The translations under genes and the position numbers were made by a program. A stretch of 16,950 bases of DNA, taken from contig DMQJ01000412.1 in the NCBI GenBank assembly GCA_003455715.1, positions 1 to 16,950 on the forward strand. Reading direction: 5' to 3'. The stretch is from Acidimicrobiaceae bacterium (GTDB taxonomy: Bacteria > Actinomycetota > Acidimicrobiia > Acidimicrobiales > Ilumatobacteraceae). Position 1 is the stretch's first letter. Each line of letters starts with the position of its first letter. The notes under the pieces are model-generated. The model searched no databases. It worked only from the letters and a program-made list of their open reading frames with translations, and was not told the origin of the DNA. Below, one piece after another: positions 13,475 to 16,950 of the stretch.

Positions 13475-14192
13475 GAGCTCCCACCTCCTCGGGCGCCCAT
13501 GCGGCAAGAGCGTCGACGAACGAGCGGATCGATCGACCGTGCGCCGAGCGACGCCACCACCGCGAAGCGCCCCCCGTGACCAATGCGTGTGCTCCCCGCG
13601 GATCCCACGCGATCGAGCCCACGACAGGAACATCGAGTTCGCCGGCGATCTCCTGCGGGCTGTACCCACGGTCGCCGATCAATACGACGACGACCGGCAT
13701 GCCGAACGAGTCACGCAATGCCGCAACGACACCGCGACTGTGGGCGACGCCCCCGAGCGTCGGAGCGAGCGCCACCGCGACCACATCGCATCCGGCAAGG
13801 CGCCCTGCGGTCGGTTGAGTGCGGCTCCACCGTCCGCCATCGAGCACGACGGAGCTGTCCTCGCCCCGCATGGCAGCGGCGAGCCGATTGCCGATCGCCA
13901 TCAACGTGGACGCAGCCTGCTCACCCCCAGTCGGAGCCAGCACGACCCGCAAGCCGGGATGGGCCTCCACCGCGTGGTCCGCGAGCACGCCGGACGGATC
14001 TGCTGTGTGGCGCAGCGCCCCGGCGACCCGGATGAGCCCGGGCTCACCGACCGGCCCCAACCAGCACTCCACGTCACCACCGGACGGATCGAGCTCGACG
14101 GCGATCGCGTCCATGATCGCTCCGGCGCCGAGCGCCAGCGTTGTCACACCAGGTGACCCCTTCGCACTGACCAGCCCCAGACGCATCGTCAC
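13467..14192 (-). CDS. CpaE/TadZ-like MinD-family protein with degenerate P-loop
   Basis: The 241-aa product has the MinD/ParA fold: strand MRLGLVSA, loop KGSPGVTT (11-18), VELDPSGGD (32-40), VVLDGG (115-120) and VVVVLIGDRG (167-176). In this family the loop is KGGxGK[ST]T. Here the signature lysine (Lys11) is kept, but the P-loop lysine is Val16. ATP hydrolysis is therefore doubtful, though nucleotide or partner binding may remain. TadZ/CpaE proteins place the Tad machine at a cell pole and act upstream of TadA. No N-terminal receiver-like domain is present, so it is shorter than proteobacterial CpaE. The start overlaps the CpaB-like stop (ATGA), and the stop lies inside the tadA start. Confidence 0.8.
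   Translation of the reverse strand: MTMRLGLVSAKGSPGVTTLALGAGAIMDAIAVELDPSGGDVECWLGPVGEPGLIRVAGALRHTADPSGVLADHAVEAHPGLRVVLAPTGGEQAASTLMAIGNRLAAAMRGEDSSVVLDGGRWSRTQPTAGRLAGCDVVAVALAPTLGGVAHSRGVVAALRDSFGMPVVVVLIGDRGYSPQEIAGELDVPVVGSIAWDPRGAHALVTGGASRWWRRSAHGRSIRSFVDALAAWAPEEVGARA
13483..13489 (-). promoter_or_regulatory. Ribosome binding site that decides the tadA start
   Basis: AGGAGGT on the minus strand lies 8 nt before GTG 13474, inside the end of the CpaE-like gene. It fixes the start of the ATPase at GTG rather than at the in-frame ATG 195 bp upstream. Confidence 0.8.
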
Positions 14193-14872
14193 TCCCCGAG
14201 GACCACGATCGTGACCCGACGGTCGGCGGCAGCGGCCGAGACACGTGCGGCATCAGCTCGCGCGACGACGACCTCGACGGGGCGGTCACCATTCGACGAC
14301 ACCTCTCCGCCGATTCCGGCGATCCAGCCCGGCACCTCGGCGACCGTGCCGTTCGTGCCGGCCACCGGCCGAACGACCACCGACACCTGCGCCCCACGAG
14401 TCATCCCCGTCGTCGGCGAGTCGCCCGGCCCCACCAGAACACCGACGACTGCCTCGTCGGCAGCGACCAGCCGGTCACCATCGGGTAGCAGGTGGCCGTC
14501 GACGAGCAGCGCGCCTGCGACGATGTCGGTAGAGGCAACTCGACCGACCAGATCCTCGAGCCGTGATGCCGGAATCGACGACACGTCCGTGTCCTCCGCG
14601 ATCGTGACGACCTTGAGATCGCTCCGCTCGATCACATCGAACCGAGCGACGTCCGACGCAACAGCCAACACCTCGACTCGGTCGTCGGCCGAGAGGTAGA
14701 GCGAGGCGAACAGCCAGCCACCGACCACCGCAGCGAGCACCCCTCCGCCGATACGACCCCACCGCCGACGCACCGGATCCTTCTTCTGCGCGACGATGGT
14801 CGCCTGTCGAGCCGCACGGTTCGCCGAGTCCGGCGACGCCGATCCGTTGCGTCGAGTCATCGTCGTACTCAT
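14189..14872 (-). CDS. cpaB: CpaB/RcpC-like SAF-domain pilus-assembly protein
   Basis: The 227-aa product has a basic cytoplasmic N-terminus, one membrane helix (40-60) and an exported SAF domain (about 66-128). Visible motifs are VLAVASDVARFDVIERSDL and the SIPASRLEDLVGRVASTDIVAGALL segment, followed by a beta-rich tail ending TIVVLGE. RcpC/CpaB proteins join the inner platform to the secretin in Gram-negative bacteria. No secretin gene is seen here, so in this probable monoderm it more likely contacts the cell wall or pilus base. It overlaps both neighbours by ATGA. A second in-frame ATG lies four codons inside. Confidence 0.82.
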   Translation of the reverse strand: MSTTMTRRNGSASPDSANRAARQATIVAQKKDPVRRRWGRIGGGVLAAVVGGWLFASLYLSADDRVEVLAVASDVARFDVIERSDLKVVTIAEDTDVSSIPASRLEDLVGRVASTDIVAGALLVDGHLLPDGDRLVAADEAVVGVLVGPGDSPTTGMTRGAQVSVVVRPVAGTNGTVAEVPGWIAGIGGEVSSNGDRPVEVVVARADAARVSAAAADRRVTIVVLGE

Positions 14873-15732
14873 GGCGTTGCCCCACCTTCGATCACGGTCT
14901 GAACCTCAGCTACTGGTCGCGGCACGTCGGTCGAGCGCGTGACCGCGGCCAGCGACCCAGACGCGCCAGCCGTCGCGGTCCACGAGATCGACCACGACAC
15001 CGACGCCTGCCCCGGCCACGCCGATGGACGACCGTTGGCTCCGGTACGGGTCGTGTAGGTCCACGTGCACGCGCCGGGTGAACTCGCCTGTGCCTCGGGC
15101 GTGCCTGCGTCTGGCGCGAAGCGCGTCCCGGGACCCGAGCACTGGACCGTCTGCGCTCCTGGCTCGCCAGGCCGGAATGTCAGTTGTGGCGTGGCGGTGA
15201 CGGTCACGCAGAGCCCGCCTGCGCACTCGGTCTCGGTGACGACACCGGTCCAGTTGACGACGGCGACGAACGCTGGCACCCCGATGATCGACGCCGTCCC
15301 CGCTGGCGGTGACGACTCGACGACGGGTTGCGGCAGCTCACCGACAAGTCGGCCCCGCGCGATGGTCGCCAGCGTTCCTGGCGTTGCCGCAATCACCCAC
15401 CGAAAGTTGAAGGTGGTGCGGCCATCGGCACACTCCCAGGATTGCCACACGACGTCTACGCCTTCGGGCGGACGCTCGAGCCCGAAGTCGCCGTAAATCG
15501 TTGGGTCGTCAATGTCGTAGCCGAGATTGACCCAGTAGCACTCGGGAGGCGGACCGCCACCGGAGCTGCCAGGCGTGCCTGGGGTGCCGGGTGTCGCCAC
15601 GTCCCACTCGACGCAGTAGCCACGAGGTGACCACTCGACGCACTGGGTCACGTCCTGAGCCATCACCGTCGTCGGCGCCAGCACCAACAGCGCGATTGCC
15701 GCCCCGAGGGCAACGACGCGCGTGCGCATCAC
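14869..15732 (-). CDS. Cysteine-rich secreted protein of unknown function in the pilus operon
   Basis: The 287-aa product has a clear signal peptide (1-25, TVMA before Gln26). The mature part has eight cysteines (31, 40, 65, 101, 170, 175, 198, 222), an even number that suggests disulfides. A repeated CVEW occurs at 31-34 and 40-43, and a low-complexity GTPGTPGSSGGG hinge at 49-60. A beta-rich region with many Trp and Thr follows. I recognise no family. It lies between a lipoprotein and CpaB with overlapping ends, so it is probably an exterior part of the pilus or an adhesin-like accessory. The start is GTG 15732 (GTGA overlap with the lipoprotein stop); the next codon is also ATG. Confidence 0.75.
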   Translation of the reverse strand: MMRTRVVALGAAIALLVLAPTTVMAQDVTQCVEWSPRGYCVEWDVATPGTPGTPGSSGGGPPPECYWVNLGYDIDDPTIYGDFGLERPPEGVDVVWQSWECADGRTTFNFRWVIAATPGTLATIARGRLVGELPQPVVESSPPAGTASIIGVPAFVAVVNWTGVVTETECAGGLCVTVTATPQLTFRPGEPGAQTVQCSGPGTRFAPDAGTPEAQASSPGACTWTYTTRTGANGRPSAWPGQASVSWSISWTATAGASGSLAAVTRSTDVPRPVAEVQTVIEGGATP

Positions 15733-16421
15733 GAGTCCCCGGGCCGCGGGCAGTTGTCCGGCGGCGCCTCGGTCAGATCGCGAAGTAGCCAGTCGTCATC
15801 GACCCGTACGACTACGACCTCGCCGCCACTCACCCCACCTTGCGACTCAAGCGCCGCACCGGCGCCGTCGACGATCTGGATCGAGGTGACGGTGCACACC
15901 TTCGCCACCGCCTCGGCCTCGCCGCGAAGTTCGACGAACTGAACGGTCGAGTCGTACATCACGCCTCGAGGTCCGGGTCGGTAGAAGCGGCCGGCGGCGG
16001 CCTCACTCGTCCAGAAGCCGAGCGCGCCGTTGGCGAAGGTGCTGTCCTGTGGGAACAGCCCGAGGTAGCGACGTACCAACTCGTTGCCCGGGTCCGATGC
16101 GACGTTGGGATCGGCGAGGATCTCTGCGACAACGGCGTCGTAGGAGTCGACGAGTTGCTCGACGATCGGCTTCAGACTCTCGTTGGTCACAGCCGAACTC
16201 GGTGGCGACGTCGATGGAGCCGCAGTCGTCGAAGGAGCACCAGATGTAGTCGGTGTCGTAGTCGGCGCGGCCGTCGACGACGGGGTAGCGGTGGGCCCAA
16301 CCGTCGTCGTCGGCCCAACCGAATCGGTCGACGAACCACCGCCGGCGTCGTCCCCGCCCGAACACCCGCTCGTCAGCACACCGAGCGCCAGCACGACTGC
16401 TATGAGTCGATCTCTCACCAT
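15729..16421 (-). CDS. Lipoprotein with Thr/Pro-rich linker and NTF2-like C-terminal domain
   Basis: The 230-aa product has a lipobox LTSGC (Cys20), then Gly/Asp residues and a Thr/Pro/Ser linker (30-76) containing VGPT repeats. A globular domain follows (78-228) with helices ESLKPIVEQLVDSYDAVV and NELVRRYLGLF, then strands around VQFVELRGEAEAVAKVCTV and EVVVVRVDDDWLLRDL. The last pattern resembles NTF2-like folds, an inference only. Cys176 and Cys224 may pair. I chose ATG 16421 because it gives the lipoprotein signal; an upstream start at 16739 would lie over the peptidase in another frame. It overlaps the peptidase stop by 7 bp. It is a surface lipoprotein probably serving the pilus base. 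Confidence 0.78.
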   Translation of the reverse strand: MVRDRLIAVVLALGVLTSGCSGGDDAGGGSSTDSVGPTTTVGPTATPSSTAAPTTTPTTSGAPSTTAAPSTSPPSSAVTNESLKPIVEQLVDSYDAVVAEILADPNVASDPGNELVRRYLGLFPQDSTFANGALGFWTSEAAAGRFYRPGPRGVMYDSTVQFVELRGEAEAVAKVCTVTSIQIVDGAGAALESQGGVSGGEVVVVRVDDDWLLRDLTEAPPDNCPRPGDS

Positions 16422-16950
16422 GGGACCATCACCCCCACCACGAAGCCGAGCGCGAGGCCCGGCACGAACGGAATGGTCGGCTGCACGGGCGCGAGGTGCC
16501 GACGAGTCCCACGGGCGATCACGGCGGCGACGCCGCCGATCACGCACGCCACGATGATCATGACCGCACCTGCACGCCACGAGATGGCAGCGGCCGCGGC
16601 GAAGGCAATGACCGTGACCTTCACGTCGCCGAACGCAATCGCGCCCGGCAACGCAAGCCACAACGAGGCAAGGAGGATCGCGACGACTGCAGCGCCGGCG
16701 AGTGCTCGAAGCGGCGGACCCCAATCGTCGTTCCACCATGCGGTGCCGACCATCGTGACTGCAGTCAGACCCGCCAGCACCTGCACTTGCGTCGCAGGCA
16801 GCCGGTGGGCTGCCGCATCAGTCGTCGCGAGCGTGGCAAGGCCGGCGCCAGCGATGACAGAGGTCAGGCTCGGTGAGTGGGGTCCTGCGCGCAGGGCGAG
16901 GATTGCGGTGATCGAGGCCGCGGCGGCCCAGGCCCAGGAGGCGCGGCGGT
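16415..16950 (-). CDS. tadV: Prepilin peptidase, TadV/type IV family (partial, 5' end beyond window)
   Basis: The frame is open from the right edge to the stop at 16415. GTG 16786 is an internal codon, not the true start, because the coding frame continues upstream with family motifs. The visible product (about 178 aa) is polytopic. Both catalytic aspartates of the aspartic prepilin peptidase family are present: Asp in TTDAAAHRLP (codon at 16817-16819, equivalent to the DxxxxxIP motif) and Asp in AFGDVKV (near 16625, the GxGDxK motif). It should cleave the leaders of the TadE-like and pilin proteins. No N-terminal methyltransferase zinc motif is visible in the window, but the N-terminus is missing. 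It precedes the lipoprotein gene with a 7-bp overlap (ATGGTGA). Confidence 0.88.
   Translation of the reverse strand, partial: RRASWAWAAAASITAILALRAGPHSPSLTSVIAGAGLATLATTDAAAHRLPATQVQVLAGLTAVTMVGTAWWNDDWGPPLRALAGAAVVAILLASLWLALPGAIAFGDVKVTVIAFAAAAAISWRAGAVMIIVACVIGGVAAVIARGTRRHLAPVQPTIPFVPGLALGFVVGVMVPW

Noticed and set aside
13475..13669. N-terminal extension of TadA from an ATG at 13669
   Set aside because: It overlaps the CpaE-like gene for about 200 bp and encodes Arg-rich sequence unlike the family. GTG 13474 has an ideal ribosome binding site.
16290..16320. Direct repeat GGCCCAACC, 18 bp apart
   Set aside because: It encodes the VGPT repeats of the lipoprotein linker and gives no sign of a mobile or regulatory element.
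16422..16739. N-terminal extension of the lipoprotein
   Set aside because: It lies over the prepilin peptidase in another frame, is Arg/Cys-rich, and would bury the lipoprotein signal peptide.

Overview
The window is high-GC DNA (roughly two thirds G+C by eye) with tightly packed, mostly co-directional genes joined by 1-8 bp stop/start overlaps. Frequent GTG starts, lipobox lipoproteins, a TadA/TadB/TadC set without a visible secretin, and a BTAD-type regulator all point to a monoderm actinobacterium. The overall flavour (Thr/Pro-rich lipoproteins, a Tad locus with a LysM-BTAD protein) fits the Acidimicrobiia (Ilumatobacter-like), but I cannot fix genus or species from sequence alone.

Left part (1-3278): a conjugation or type IV secretion-like module. 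On the minus strand and reading leftwards off the window are a VirB2/DUF6112-like two-helix pilin (1747-2094), an exported protein with a probable NTF2/VirB8-like C-terminal domain (1065-1745), and the start of a TrbL/VirB6-like polytopic membrane protein (1-1063, cut by the window edge). Divergently transcribed is a two-domain cell-wall hydrolase (transglycosylase-like plus M23 peptidase, 2253-3278), which could open peptidoglycan for the apparatus. The 158-bp divergent spacer carries a perfect 10-bp-arm inverted repeat.

Middle (3279-5704): a terminator-like hairpin, a Kelch-repeat lipoprotein on the minus strand (3413-5056), a 252-bp divergent spacer with a GTGACGTCAC palindrome, and a 131-aa protein of unknown function on the plus strand (5309-5704).

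Right part (5697-16950): one long minus-strand operon for a Tad-type (type IVc) pilus. In transcription order it holds: prepilin peptidase (5' end outside the window), a Thr/Pro-linker lipoprotein, a cysteine-rich secreted protein, a CpaB/RcpC-like SAF protein, a CpaE/TadZ-like MinD-family protein with a degenerate P-loop, the TadA ATPase, TadB, TadC, a 62-aa Flp-like small pilin candidate, two TadE-like pseudopilins, a TadG-like protein, and finally a 1069-aa membrane-spanning protein. That last protein carries two predicted extracellular LysM domains, a further membrane helix, a large intracellular region and a C-terminal winged-helix plus BTAD regulator. The peptidase would process the pilins, TadA/B/C would drive assembly, and CpaE and CpaB would position or support the machine. 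The LysM-BTAD protein is a candidate link between cell-wall state and transcription.

The points I consider most worth attention are the LysM-BTAD transmembrane regulator, the unusual pilin motif of the Flp candidate, the two unknown exported proteins inside the pilus operon, the CpaE-like protein without a P-loop lysine, and the T4SS-like module lying beside the Tad locus. No tRNA, rRNA, CRISPR, insertion sequence or integrase was seen.
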